The notes under the pieces were generated by a model. It was not told where the DNA came from and did no database searches. It saw nothing but the letters and a program-made list of their open reading frames with translations. DNA of 64,000 bases, taken from the NCBI RefSeq assembly GCF_005818865.1, contig NZ_VBRY01000004.1, positions 186,001-250,000 on the forward strand. The letters are read 5' to 3'. The DNA is from Mariprofundus erugo (GTDB lineage Bacteria > Pseudomonadota > Zetaproteobacteria > Mariprofundales > Mariprofundaceae). Position numbers and translations under genes: made by a program. How positions within the stretch are numbered: position 1 is the first letter of the stretch; each line of letters opens with the position of its first letter. This document shows positions 48,123 to 56,448 of the stretch, piece after piece.

Positions 48123-48299
48123 ACACCGGGGTCAGGCATGAGTTATTGAGTTATTTCTAAGAAACTTGAGCTTTCCGGCGAACTCATCATCCGACCTGGC
48201 ACGCTCAACAACCTTGCTTACCATCAGGCTTAGGGACGAAGGGTCGCGTTTCATTCTTCTTGCCAGCTCAGCCAGAGGCGACTGTCCGCACTCCAGAAG
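48123..48299 (-). pseudogene. Duplicated 3' fragment of the RAYT gene with its flanking repeat
   Basis: This 177-bp segment repeats 48301-48485. It contains the inverted-repeat sequence (ACCGGGGTCAGGCATGAG) and the last about 50 codons of the RAYT gene, from CTCCAGAAG inward. It differs by one substitution (TTCCGGCGAAC versus TTCCGGAGAAC) and an 8-bp unit (TTATTGAG) missing here. It is an immediate tandem duplication, probably recent, and is not a functional gene. Confidence 0.9.
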
Positions 48300-48305
48300 G
48301 ACACC

Positions 48306-48333
48306 GGGGTCAGGCATGAGTTATTGAGTTATT
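48306..48333 (+). repeat. Left inverted repeat of the RAYT element
   Basis: GGGGTCAGGCATGAGTTATT followed by GAGTTATT. It matches the reverse complement of 49286-49313 at 27 of 28 positions. It overlaps the last codons and stop of the transposase gene. A further partial copy is at 48128-48147. Confidence 0.85.
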
Positions 48334-49262
48334 GAGTTATTTCTAAGAAACTTGAGCTTTCCGGAGAACTCATCATCCGACCTGGCACGCTCAACAACCT
48401 TGCTTACCATCAGGCTTAGGGACGAAGGGTCGCGTTTCATTCTTCTTGCCAGCTCAGCCAGAGGCGACTGTCCGCACTCCAGAAGTAGCCAGCCCGCCAC
48501 ACCTCTCGCCTGTGCCAGTAAGCGCTTGCGACCCGGACCACAAAGCTCCCCGCTCTCAATGCCGAACTCCCGACAAACCGATGCAATCACCGCATCAACA
48601 GAGAGTGTATCGCGAACCCTTTCCCCGCATTGATCCATTACCCTGACAACAAACTTATCGTCGCCAATCACCCGGCAATCATCATCCCCATGGTGAAACT
48701 CACCCTTATGCTCGCCGTCAAGCGCTGCATCCACAAACCGGGCATACATCACTCTCGCGCGATCTGATTCGGGGGCGAACTGCGAAAGTACAGCTTTAGT
48801 CGTTAACCATGGAATCTTTTCATTTCCAATATATGCGCGATGACCGCTCCACTCGTAATCCTCCGGTGACGCTACCATTCCGGAGCGAACAGGGTTAAGG
48901 TGAATATAGCGTACCAGCTCCAGAAAATAGCTGTCTGCATCCACCAACAGTGCTTTATAGCGGCCCTGAAACAGATGACCCGATTGACCCTGCCTCTGAT
49001 TAAACCAACGGGTATATCGAAACGACAGGTTTTGCATAATCTTCGCAAGAGGGACAGCGCCAACCTGCAGCAACAGGTGAACATGATTGCTCATCAGGCA
49101 ATAGGCATGAATGCGATGACCGTATCGCTCCACGCCCTCCTGGATCAGGTAGTAAAACCGGCTACGATCTGTCGTATCAATAAAAATCACCTGCCCGCCA
49201 TTGCCGCGCAGCATTACATGATACAAACCGCCATCAACATGAAGTCTGGGTTTTCGTGCCAT
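48321..49262 (-). CDS. REP-associated tyrosine transposase (RAYT), Y1 family with C-terminal DnaA-like domain
   Basis: A 313-residue HUH single-strand transposase of the RAYT group. The N-terminal Y1 domain (about residues 1-150) has His60 and His62 (MSNHVHLLL), the catalytic Tyr83 (SFRYTRWFN), GHLFQGRYKALLV and VRYIHLNPVRSGMV. The C-terminal part (about 215-313) resembles the DnaA C-terminal helix-turn-helix (ARGVAGWLLLE, LAELARRMKRDPSSLSLMV), probably for DNA recognition. RAYTs nick and move REP hairpins. The frame is open 44 codons upstream, but family members begin MARKPRLH at 49262. The gene is inside 28-bp inverted repeats, and its 3' end is duplicated at 48123-48299. Confidence 0.94.
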   Translation of the reverse strand: MARKPRLHVDGGLYHVMLRGNGGQVIFIDTTDRSRFYYLIQEGVERYGHRIHAYCLMSNHVHLLLQVGAVPLAKIMQNLSFRYTRWFNQRQGQSGHLFQGRYKALLVDADSYFLELVRYIHLNPVRSGMVASPEDYEWSGHRAYIGNEKIPWLTTKAVLSQFAPESDRARVMYARFVDAALDGEHKGEFHHGDDDCRVIGDDKFVVRVMDQCGERVRDTLSVDAVIASVCREFGIESGELCGPGRKRLLAQARGVAGWLLLECGQSPLAELARRMKRDPSSLSLMVSKVVERARSDDEFSGKLKFLRNNSITQ

Positions 49263-49285
49263 AGCCTTATCATAGCATGATCCAA

Positions 49286-49313
49286 AATAACTCAACAACT
49301 CATGCCTGACCCC
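49286..49313 (-). repeat. Right inverted repeat of the RAYT element
   Basis: AATAACTCAACAACTCATGC followed by CTGACCCC; it is the reverse complement of 48306-48333 with one mismatch. A further CATGACCCC follows directly. It lies 23 bases upstream of the transposase start codon. Confidence 0.85.
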
Positions 49314-49360
49314 AGCATGACCCCAGCACTGATTTCGTTTACGCAAACCAATAGTCAAGA

Positions 49361-49500
49361 AGTCAAGCCAGGCACCGGCACACAACAGGATCAATAAATC
49401 GATTCAGCAGAAAATGCGTAAAGCAAGGCCGGGTACCGAAATCCGGTTGACTCCAAGAAGCGGGATGGGCCATCCCATTATGCCAGGCACCGACACCGTT
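49361..49500. repeat. RAYT-type REP cluster
   Basis: Three units with the CCAGGCACCG-like core: AAGCCAGGCACCGGCAC (49364), AAAATGCGTAAAGCAAGGCC + GGGTACCGAA (49411) and TGCCAGGCACCGACACCG (49480). It fills the space between the RAYT gene and the Fic promoter. Confidence 0.65.
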
Positions 49501-49550
49501 GGTTAACTGAAACTACCATGAGAAGTGAAATGAGAAACAATAATAAAAAC

Positions 49551-49580
49551 TTGAAACTTACTTCCCAATTACACTATAGT
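49551..49580 (+). promoter_or_regulatory. Sigma70-type promoter of the Fic gene
   Basis: TTGAAA at 49551-49556 and TATAGT at 49575-49580 with an 18-base spacer, 31 bases before the start codon. The leader contains AGGAG. Confidence 0.7.
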
Positions 49581-49611
49581 GACTCATGCTTAAGGAGCAC
49601 AGGAGATAGTG

Positions 49612-50502
49612 ATGACATACCGTGAAATAGACTATCTTGATAAGATAGAAAAGCTTCAGGAAGTGTATCCCATGTCGGCAGCAATGGCAGAAGCGATTGG
49701 GGTTTCAAGACGTTCGCTTCTCAATTGGCGAGACAGGCCGGAGTCGATCAAAACAGAACACCGTTTTAATATTGATGTGCTTTTCTGCAAGCATTTCATT
49801 ATTCCTGAATGGGATAAAAAAGGAGAAACGTTTACCCCGACTCTTCTGCAGGATGATCTCTCGGGAAATGATGCGCTGCTGATGCCCTTTCTGCGACGTT
49901 TGAGCTATGGCACGATCGAAATTGAGACAGGTATGTCGAAAGATGATTTCGAGCGCGCAGTGGATGCAAAAAAGTTACCGAAAAACATGAGCATCGAGAC
50001 ATTCCACGAAGCAGTGAACACCTACCTCACCCATAAATGGTTGTGGCACAAATGCATTGATCGTGCCGAGCGCTTTGTGATTACAGAGGAGTCAGTCAAA
50101 GGGTTGCACGGCGATTTCATGCGCGGAATTCGTGAAGATGCAGGATTTTATTCTCAGAAGATTCGTGTGATGGGCGGTCTGGATGCACTGCATACCACAC
50201 TGCCGGAGGATATCCCCGAAGAGATGAATCGCTGGGCCTACAAGTGCAGTGATGCAGCAACCATCGAGGCAATAGCCAAAGCGCATGCCTGGTTCATTGC
50301 GATTCATCCGTTTGGCGATGGCAATGGTCGTGTCGGTCGTGCACTGATTCTGGCGCAGTGTCTCAATGCCGGTCTTATGCCTCCACTGTTCGATAGTGAA
50401 AACCGGGCCATCTATTATGCCGCCATGGAACACGCCATGGTGCATGGCAGACATGCGCCCCTGATTCGCCTGTTCCATGAATCAGCTATCCGGGCCAGAT
50501 AA
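49612..50502 (+). CDS. HTH-Fic family protein (probable AMPylase or related NMP-transferase)
   Basis: A 296-residue Fic-domain protein. The active-site loop HPFGDGNGRVGR (catalytic His232) is a perfect HPFx(D/E)GNGRxxR motif. The N-terminus (about residues 5-50) looks like a helix-turn-helix (SAAMAEAIGVSRRSLLNWRD). A (S/T)xxxE(G/N) inhibitory motif is not obvious; TIEIET near residue 101 is the nearest approach. Fic enzymes usually add AMP to Ser, Thr or Tyr of a target. A separate antitoxin gene is not seen. AGGAG about 8 bases before ATG at 49612 sets the start; GTG one codon upstream is an alternative. Its position beside a RAYT and REP cluster suggests an accessory gene. Confidence 0.9.
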   Translation: MTYREIDYLDKIEKLQEVYPMSAAMAEAIGVSRRSLLNWRDRPESIKTEHRFNIDVLFCKHFIIPEWDKKGETFTPTLLQDDLSGNDALLMPFLRRLSYGTIEIETGMSKDDFERAVDAKKLPKNMSIETFHEAVNTYLTHKWLWHKCIDRAERFVITEESVKGLHGDFMRGIREDAGFYSQKIRVMGGLDALHTTLPEDIPEEMNRWAYKCSDAATIEAIAKAHAWFIAIHPFGDGNGRVGRALILAQCLNAGLMPPLFDSENRAIYYAAMEHAMVHGRHAPLIRLFHESAIRAR

Positions 50503-50521
50503 GCATTTATTGCCGCGAGCA

Positions 50522-50583
50522 AAAAAATGCGCAAAACAAGACCAGGCACCGCCCCCCGGCACCGCCCCCCGGCACCGCCCCCA
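50522..50583. repeat. RAYT-type REP with threefold CGGCACCGCCCC expansion
   Basis: AAAATGCGCAAAACAAGACC then AGGCACCGCCCC, followed by two more CCGGCACCGCCCC units. It is the third copy of the AAAATGCG unit and lies at the end of the Fic gene. Confidence 0.65.
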
Positions 50584-50645
50584 AAGCTGACAGCCTGCGG
50601 TTCCCCCCTTGCAGATCTGCCGAGGTGACCTGAATGCGCATGGAA

Positions 50646-50717
50646 AAGAGCAACAGCGTGACAAAGAGGCAGCAAGCCGATTGGACGGCCAACGGCCGCC
50701 CGCAGGGCGAGGCTGAT
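50646..50717 (-). repeat. Palindromic element fragment (GC-rich module)
   Basis: AAAGAGCAACAGCGTGACAA, GGCAGCAAGCCGATTGGACG and GCCCGCAGGGC match the GC-rich insert of the composite copies at 8966 and 62149. The outer hairpins are lost. It lies just before the tsaD stop codon. Confidence 0.65.
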
Positions 50718-50725
50718 TCATCGAA

Positions 50726-51778
50726 TCAGTTGCTGATCAGTGTATGCGGTGGCGTCAGTTCATGAAGTGGCCAGCGCGGACGGGCATCCCATTCGGCAGG
50801 TGCCGGGGCTCCGGCGCCATAGCGGGCGAACGCCGCATAGGCGATCATTGCGGCATTATCGGTGCAGTGACGCAGCTCCGGCAAAAACAGCTCCACGCCC
50901 TTGCCACGACTGGCCAGCAGTCCACGCAAGTGACTGTTGGCAGCCACACCACCGGCAATCACCAGTCTGGGAGCCCGCTGCTGCCGGCAGGCACGCAGCG
51001 CCTTGCTGACCAGCACATCGCAAATGGCCTCTTCAATGGCTGCCGCCATATCCCGGCGATCCTGATCGGAAAGCGCTTCACTCCCCCCCAGCTTGCGAAC
51101 AGCATACATCACCGCTGTTTTCAGGCCGGAAAAACTGAAGTCGAGATTATCCTTGTTCAACATCGGACGAGGCAGCGGAAAACGGCTGGCATCCCCATCT
51201 CTGGCAAGGCGGGCCACCTCCGGTCCTCCCGGATAAGGCAAGCCGAGCAGGCGGGCCGACTTGTCAAAACATTCCCCTGCCGCATCATCCAGCGTCTGAC
51301 CGATCAGACTATAGCTACCGATCGCATCCACACGCACCAGCATGGTATGGCCACCTGACACCAGCAGCGTAATAAACGGGAAGGCCGGCAGCTGCCCAGC
51401 CAGTCCCGGTGCCAGAAGGTGGCCCTCCATATGATGAACAGGCAGCACAGGAATGCCGTGCACACAAGCCGCAGCTCGTGCAAAAGAGGTACCGACCAGC
51501 AGCGCCCCCATCAGTCCCGGCCCGGAAGTCACGGCAATCGCGTCAATGTGATTCCAGCCGAGATCTGCCTCCTGCATCACCGCATCCACCATCGGGGGCA
51601 ATGCCGCCAGGTGCTCGCGCGATGCCACCTCCGGCACCACACCGCCAAATCGGGCATGCGTCTCAATCTGCGAAGCAATCTGTTCGGCAAGAATGCGCCC
51701 GCAACCGGTTGCCGCATCCCCGGCATAAAGGGCGACAGCCGTTTCATCGCATGAAGATTCAATGGCCAGTATGTTCAT
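50726..51778 (-). CDS. tsaD: tRNA N6-threonylcarbamoyladenosine synthase catalytic subunit
   Basis: A 350-residue ASKHA-fold enzyme that transfers threonylcarbamoyl to A37 of ANN-decoding tRNAs, with TsaB and TsaE. Signatures are ILAIESSCDETAVAL, GGVVPEVASREHL, the metal-binding HHMEGHLLAP, LLVSGGHTML, DDAAGECFDK, GLPYPGGP and DFSFSGLKTA; the C-terminal CTDNAAMIAY is also diagnostic. The ATG at 51778 follows AAAGGAC; upstream in-frame codons belong to the preceding gene. One base separates it from hyuB, so the essential tRNA enzyme is in the same transcript as the hydantoinase pair. Confidence 0.97.
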   Translation of the reverse strand: MNILAIESSCDETAVALYAGDAATGCGRILAEQIASQIETHARFGGVVPEVASREHLAALPPMVDAVMQEADLGWNHIDAIAVTSGPGLMGALLVGTSFARAAACVHGIPVLPVHHMEGHLLAPGLAGQLPAFPFITLLVSGGHTMLVRVDAIGSYSLIGQTLDDAAGECFDKSARLLGLPYPGGPEVARLARDGDASRFPLPRPMLNKDNLDFSFSGLKTAVMYAVRKLGGSEALSDQDRRDMAAAIEEAICDVLVSKALRACRQQRAPRLVIAGGVAANSHLRGLLASRGKGVELFLPELRHCTDNAAMIAYAAFARYGAGAPAPAEWDARPRWPLHELTPPHTLISN

Positions 51779-51779
51779 C

Positions 51780-53336
51780 TCAAATGTCCTTTTGCTGCCT
51801 GTTTTTAAGCCGGCTGCCATAGCCACCGCCACCGGGTGTTTCTACCCGTAACACATCACCGCTGACCAGTGTCTGCGTACATTTGGCCGGCAATGAGCGC
51901 CACGCCCCATGGTGATAAAGCATATTGCGCCCGCTGCTGCCATCTTCCCCGCCAGCCAGTCCGAACGGCGCGGTCTGACGTCGCTCACTGAGCAGCGAGA
52001 GGTGACACTCCTGCAGCACCTCCCACTCCCGCACCAGCCCGTCACCGCCACGATACATACCTTCACCACCGGAGCCTCGCCGCACGCCATATGTACGCAC
52101 TCTCAGCGGATAATGCATTTCCAGCACCTCCACCGATGAGTTTTTGGTGTTGGTCATGTGGCACTGTACCGCTGATACCCCTGCTCCGGCAGCATGTGCC
52201 CCCATGCCTCCGGCCAGCGTCTCGTAATAGACCCACTCAGCGGAACCGAAGATCACATTATTCATCGTTCCCTGTGCCGCTGCCGGAATACGTTCGGGCA
52301 GCGCCTGTGCCAGTGCCCCCAGCATCACATCGACAATGCGCTGGCTGGTCTCGACATTACCGGCCGCAACCGCAGCTCCTTCGCCGGCATTCACCAGTGA
52401 TCCGGCCACGGCCGTCAGGGTAATCGGCTCAAAAATTGCCGCAGTCTGCGGCACATGGGCAGGCATCAGGCAGCGGAAAACATAAAACACACTCGCTGCG
52501 GTTACCGCCAGCGGACAATTCACCGGCCCGGCCGTTTGCGCTGCCGATCCGGTAAAATCGACATGGGCCCGCTCGCCATCAATCGTCACACATACCCGGA
52601 TGACAAGAGTCCCCGAACCACAGCCATCATCCTCCAGCACATCCTCAAACCGGTATATGCCATCGGGAATGGCTGCAATACACTGTTGCCCGTAACGGGA
52701 TGAAACCTGCATCAATGCATGGAACATCGTCGCCAGCCACTGCGGAGCAAAGCCTGCCAACCGCCTGGCCCCGATAGCGCACGCTGCACGCTGGGCGGCA
52801 AGATCAGCCAGCCGTTCATCCACCGAGCGTACCCGCTGACGAAAGGCATCCATCAACGCCCCCTGTTCCTGCCCCGCCTTAAACCAGTAGCAGGGTGCAA
52901 TCACCAGCCCCTCATCCTCAAGTCGTGTTTCGAGCCCCATTGATCCGGGAGAGCGGCCGCCAATATCGGCATGATGTGCCCGTGCCGCACTGAAACCGGC
53001 AAGCTCTCCCTGAATAAATACCGGCATCACCACGGTGATATCGGGGAGATGCGTCCCGCCCAGACGGGGATCATTAAAGACCACCACATCCCCTTCCTGC
53101 CAGTGAAAACGGCCTGTCACCTCACGCATGGCAAAAGCCATCGATCCCAGATGAACGGGAATATGTGCCGCCTGTGACACCAGAGCGCCACTGCGATCGA
53201 ACAGCGCACAGGAGTAATCTTCCCGATCCCGAATATTGGGGGAAACAGCGCTGTGTCTGAGTACCGCCCCCATCTCTTCACAAATAGCGGCCAGCCGATG
53301 GGTAAACAGACTGACAGCAACCACATCCGTATTCAT
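51780..53336 (-). CDS. hyuB: Hydantoinase B/oxoprolinase family subunit
   Basis: A 518-residue subunit of an ATP-dependent hydantoinase or 5-oxoprolinase-type enzyme. Signatures are RDREDYSCALFDRSG, IPVHLGSMAFAMR, VVVFNDPRLGGTHLPD, AHHADIGGRSPGSMG, DFTGSAAQTAGPVNC and RRGSGGEGMYRGGDG. It works with HyuA to open cyclic imide or lactam rings using ATP. The start overlaps the hyuA stop by four bases, and the stop is one base from the tsaD start. The substrate cannot be told from sequence; oxoproline or N-methylhydantoin are family possibilities. Confidence 0.93.
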   Translation of the reverse strand: MNTDVVAVSLFTHRLAAICEEMGAVLRHSAVSPNIRDREDYSCALFDRSGALVSQAAHIPVHLGSMAFAMREVTGRFHWQEGDVVVFNDPRLGGTHLPDITVVMPVFIQGELAGFSAARAHHADIGGRSPGSMGLETRLEDEGLVIAPCYWFKAGQEQGALMDAFRQRVRSVDERLADLAAQRAACAIGARRLAGFAPQWLATMFHALMQVSSRYGQQCIAAIPDGIYRFEDVLEDDGCGSGTLVIRVCVTIDGERAHVDFTGSAAQTAGPVNCPLAVTAASVFYVFRCLMPAHVPQTAAIFEPITLTAVAGSLVNAGEGAAVAAGNVETSQRIVDVMLGALAQALPERIPAAAQGTMNNVIFGSAEWVYYETLAGGMGAHAAGAGVSAVQCHMTNTKNSSVEVLEMHYPLRVRTYGVRRGSGGEGMYRGGDGLVREWEVLQECHLSLLSERRQTAPFGLAGGEDGSSGRNMLYHHGAWRSLPAKCTQTLVSGDVLRVETPGGGGYGSRLKNRQQKDI

Positions 53337-55318
53337 ACCAGCGTCTCCAGCAGAAGATGACCGTGCGGCGACAATTGCAGCTGCCAGCCGGCTGGCAGCC
53401 AGGTGGTGGCAATATCCTCAAGCACCAGCGCAGGTCCGGTCAACTGCATCCCCGGCAGCAGCGCCGATCGCTGATAGGCAGGAACGGACATGGCGGTAGC
53501 GACATCCCCGACTGCAGCATAAACATCTGTAAAGGTGGAAGGCAACGCCTCCCCGCCCACTGACTGCATCGTTGGCCAGGCGAGTTCGGTGCGATCCACA
53601 CAGGCAGTCAGGCGGACCGTGATCACCTCAACCGGCCGATCAAGCAGATGGCCGTATGCCTGACGATGTGCCCGGGCAAAGCGCTCCAGCAACAGCGCGA
53701 TATCCACCGGCTCATTTCCATCCGGTAGCGAAATCAAGAGATGAAATCCCTGCCCTGCATAACGCATATCCACGCGCCGCTCAAACAACAGGGGCAATCC
53801 CGGCATCTGTTGCCGGGCCTCATCACTGAGCTCCCCGAACAACGAGGTAAGCTGAACCACCGTATCGGCATGCGCAGCATCCATACAACGGGTGCGGGAG
53901 AATTCACTCTGCTGCCTGCCAGCCAGCATGCCAAGCGCTGAAAATGCACCGCTGGCAACCGGGATAATCACCTTGCGCATCGAAAGTTTTTCGGCCAGCG
54001 CACAGGCATGCAAACCGCCCGCACCACCGAAACAGAGCAGTGAAAAATCGCCGGGATCATAGCCCTTCTGCACAGAAACCACGCGCAGGGCACCGGCCAT
54101 ATGCTCCTCGGCAATATCGATGACGGCACGGGCCGCCTGCAGGGGCGTCAGCCCCAGGGCCCTGCCATAGCGCTCAAATGCCTCTGCTGCTGCCTGACGA
54201 TCAAGCGGCAATGAACCGGCCAGACGTGCATCAGCCGGAATACGCCCGAGCAGCAGGTTGGCATCGGTCACCGTCACCTCTTCTCCTCCGCGCCCGTAAC
54301 ATACCGGGCCGGGGAATGCGCCCGCTGACTGAGGCCCCACCTGCGGCAAACCGGCCTCATCGATCCATGCCTGTGACCCGCCGCCGGCACCAATGGTATG
54401 AATATCGAGCATCGGCAATGAAACAGGCAGCCCTGCCAGCTTGCCTTCGGTGGTCATCAGCGGCTCACCGCACATCAGGGCCACATCGGTGCTGGTTCCG
54501 CCCATATCAAAGGTCAGTAACTGATCGGTATGCAATTGCCGGCCCACGCGTCCTGCTGCCACCAGACCTCCGGCCGGGCCGGAAAGAAGCAGCCTGACGG
54601 CGTGCTCACCGGCGGCTTCCGCCTGCATCACCCCGCCGGCAGAGTGCATCACATAGAGATATTTGGGGCTCAATACATGCTGCAAACGGCGAAGGTAGCG
54701 TTGTACAAGCGGGCCGACATAAGCATTAAGAAACGTGGTTGCCGCGCGTTCGTATTCACGATACTCAGCCAGCACCTGATGCGATGCCGAGGCAAACAGA
54801 TGCTCCGGCAATGCCGCAGCCACTTCACGCTCATGGGCAGGATTCAGGAATGAAAACAGCATGCAGATCGCTACCGCATCATAATTACCCGCACGAATGT
54901 AGCCGCATAACTGCTTCAGGGCCCCATGATCAAGCGGCTCGGCCGGCGCCCCTGCCGCATCAATCCTGCCGGCAAGACCCACACAATCATCACGACCAAG
55001 CCATTGCTCCGGCAGCTCCGGACAAAGCTGATATAGTTCAGCTCGGGTTTGCCTTCCGATCGTCAGCAAATCTTCAAAGCCTGCATTGGTGACGAAGAGT
55101 GTTTTCACACCTTTGCGCTCCAGCACTGCATTGGTGGCTACGGTGGAGCCGTGGACCAGGTGCAATTGATCCGCCTGCAATCCCATTTCGGCAATGCCCT
55201 GCTCAATGGCAAGCGAGGGATCGGTTGGTGTCGACAACACCTTGTGAAAACGCAGCCCTTGCGCGCTGTAATATACAAAATCGGTAAAGGTTCCGCCGGT
55301 ATCTACGCCTAAAAACAT
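53333..55318 (-). CDS. hyuA: Hydantoinase A/oxoprolinase family subunit
   Basis: A 661-residue ATP-binding subunit of the hydantoinase/5-oxoprolinase family. The phosphate-1 loop is GVDTGGTFTDFV at the N-terminus, HGSTVATNAVLERKG follows, and the second nucleotide loop is TFDMGGTSTDVAL. TIGAGGGSQAWID and LLCFGGAGGLHACA are also typical. The frame begins nine codons earlier, but the ATG at 55318 matches family N-termini. First gene of the hyuA-hyuB-tsaD unit. The palindromic element at 55427 sits in its divergent upstream region with the outer-membrane gene. Confidence 0.93.
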   Translation of the reverse strand: MFLGVDTGGTFTDFVYYSAQGLRFHKVLSTPTDPSLAIEQGIAEMGLQADQLHLVHGSTVATNAVLERKGVKTLFVTNAGFEDLLTIGRQTRAELYQLCPELPEQWLGRDDCVGLAGRIDAAGAPAEPLDHGALKQLCGYIRAGNYDAVAICMLFSFLNPAHEREVAAALPEHLFASASHQVLAEYREYERAATTFLNAYVGPLVQRYLRRLQHVLSPKYLYVMHSAGGVMQAEAAGEHAVRLLLSGPAGGLVAAGRVGRQLHTDQLLTFDMGGTSTDVALMCGEPLMTTEGKLAGLPVSLPMLDIHTIGAGGGSQAWIDEAGLPQVGPQSAGAFPGPVCYGRGGEEVTVTDANLLLGRIPADARLAGSLPLDRQAAAEAFERYGRALGLTPLQAARAVIDIAEEHMAGALRVVSVQKGYDPGDFSLLCFGGAGGLHACALAEKLSMRKVIIPVASGAFSALGMLAGRQQSEFSRTRCMDAAHADTVVQLTSLFGELSDEARQQMPGLPLLFERRVDMRYAGQGFHLLISLPDGNEPVDIALLLERFARAHRQAYGHLLDRPVEVITVRLTACVDRTELAWPTMQSVGGEALPSTFTDVYAAVGDVATAMSVPAYQRSALLPGMQLTGPALVLEDIATTWLPAGWQLQLSPHGHLLLETLV

Positions 55319-55426
55319 GGCGCGATAGTATCGCCTTCCGGCCACAGCTGTTAGGGATAATCTGAGTCACAATATCCCGGCAGGGATTCAGCACGAAAAT
55401 GGTTGAATTGCAGGAAAAATTGAGAT

Positions 55427-55485
55427 CACGCTTTTGCCGTTGCGGAGTGATGTTTGCCAGGATGACAATAAATCAGCATCTCCCT
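55427..55485 (+). repeat. Palindromic element fragment (right half)
   Basis: ACGCTTTTGCCGTTGCGGAG, then TGATGTTTGCCAGGATGACA and ATAAATCAGCATCTCCCTA. It contains part of H4, H5 and the right terminus. It lies in the divergent region between hyuA and the outer-membrane protein gene, close to the latter's 5' end. Confidence 0.75.
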
Positions 55486-55566
55486 AGATTTACCGGCTTC
55501 AGGCAAGCGGCAATCCGGTCCGTCATCAAGAACCGGCATTTCACCATTTCAATCATGGAGCAATCA

Positions 55567-56319
55567 ATGAAGTACAAAGCAATCGCCCTGCTGGCAGCAG
55601 CCATTGGTATCAGTCATACAGCCCTGGCCGATGAAGCATTCTCCATTAAGCCGGGTTATATGCTCCTCTCTCCATCCGGTACATTCGGCACAACCATCAA
55701 TAACGCCGGCAACCAGATGGATGTCAAAAAGGATCTGAATTTCGGCAACAGCAGCCAGGCATTCGGCGAAATTGATATCAACCTTGGCGATTCCACCCTG
55801 GCGGTCAGCTATGTCCCGTTCAATTTCGGCGGCTCATCGACGCTCACCCGCAATGTCACTTATAACGGTCAGACCTATACCGCGGCCACCGCCACATCGA
55901 GCTCCGTGCAGGGCAATATCTTTGATGTCGGATATACCTATTACCTGCTTAACATGGATGATCTCCCGTCGCGCATTCAGATCGGTATCGAAACAGCGGC
56001 CAAAACCATCAGTGCCCAGGCATCGGTCACCGGCGCCGGTGTGACCTCCAGTAAAAGCATTACCCTGCCGATCCCGACCCTCGGGCTGCGAGGACGTGTG
56101 GCGCTGGCGGATTTTATTGGTGTCACGGGCCGCATCGGGTATATCGGCTATGCCAACAATGCATTCACCGATATGGAAAGCCAGATTGAGTTCTCTCCGC
56201 TGCCTACACTCGGCATCTTTGCTGGCTACCGCTATATGAAACTGAAAATCGATAACAGTGGCTTTCTTGCCAACATGACCATGAAGGGACCGATCGTCGG
56301 CGGCTTCTTCCGTTTCTGA
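55567..56319 (+). CDS. Outer-membrane beta-barrel protein of unknown function
   Basis: A 250-residue secreted protein. Residues 1-21 are a Sec signal peptide (MKYKAIALLAAAIGISHTALA, cleavage before DEAF). The mature part has alternating hydrophobic strands, such as QAFGEIDINLGDSTLAVSYVP, IFDVGYTYYLL, GVTGRIGYIGYA and LGIFAGYRYMKLKI. It ends in GGFFRF with a terminal Phe, the BamA-recognition signature. The size suggests an 8- to 10-strand barrel. GGAG six bases upstream supports this ATG; longer in-frame versions run into the repeat. It is followed by a strong terminator and is probably monocistronic. Confidence 0.85.
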   Translation: MKYKAIALLAAAIGISHTALADEAFSIKPGYMLLSPSGTFGTTINNAGNQMDVKKDLNFGNSSQAFGEIDINLGDSTLAVSYVPFNFGGSSTLTRNVTYNGQTYTAATATSSSVQGNIFDVGYTYYLLNMDDLPSRIQIGIETAAKTISAQASVTGAGVTSSKSITLPIPTLGLRGRVALADFIGVTGRIGYIGYANNAFTDMESQIEFSPLPTLGIFAGYRYMKLKIDNSGFLANMTMKGPIVGGFFRF

Positions 56320-56404
56320 ACGGTGAAAATGTATCGCAACGCATCATCTGCATGCACGGATAAAACTCCGGAGAAGATACCGCTCATCAGCATCTCCCTC
56401 ATAT

Positions 56405-56435
56405 AAAAAGGCCGGGGCAATGCCCCGGCCTTTTT
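56405..56435. terminator. Bidirectional rho-independent terminator
   Basis: AAAAAGGCCGGGGCA and TGCCCCGGCCTTTTT form a perfect stem with flanking A- and T-runs. It serves both the outer-membrane protein gene (plus) and the icd gene (minus) that converge here. Confidence 0.95.
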
Positions 56436-56448
56436 ATATTCCATACAA

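Noticed and set aside
48132-48317. A 61-codon frame resembling the end of the RAYT protein
   Set aside because: It is part of the tandem duplication of the RAYT 3' end, not an independent gene.
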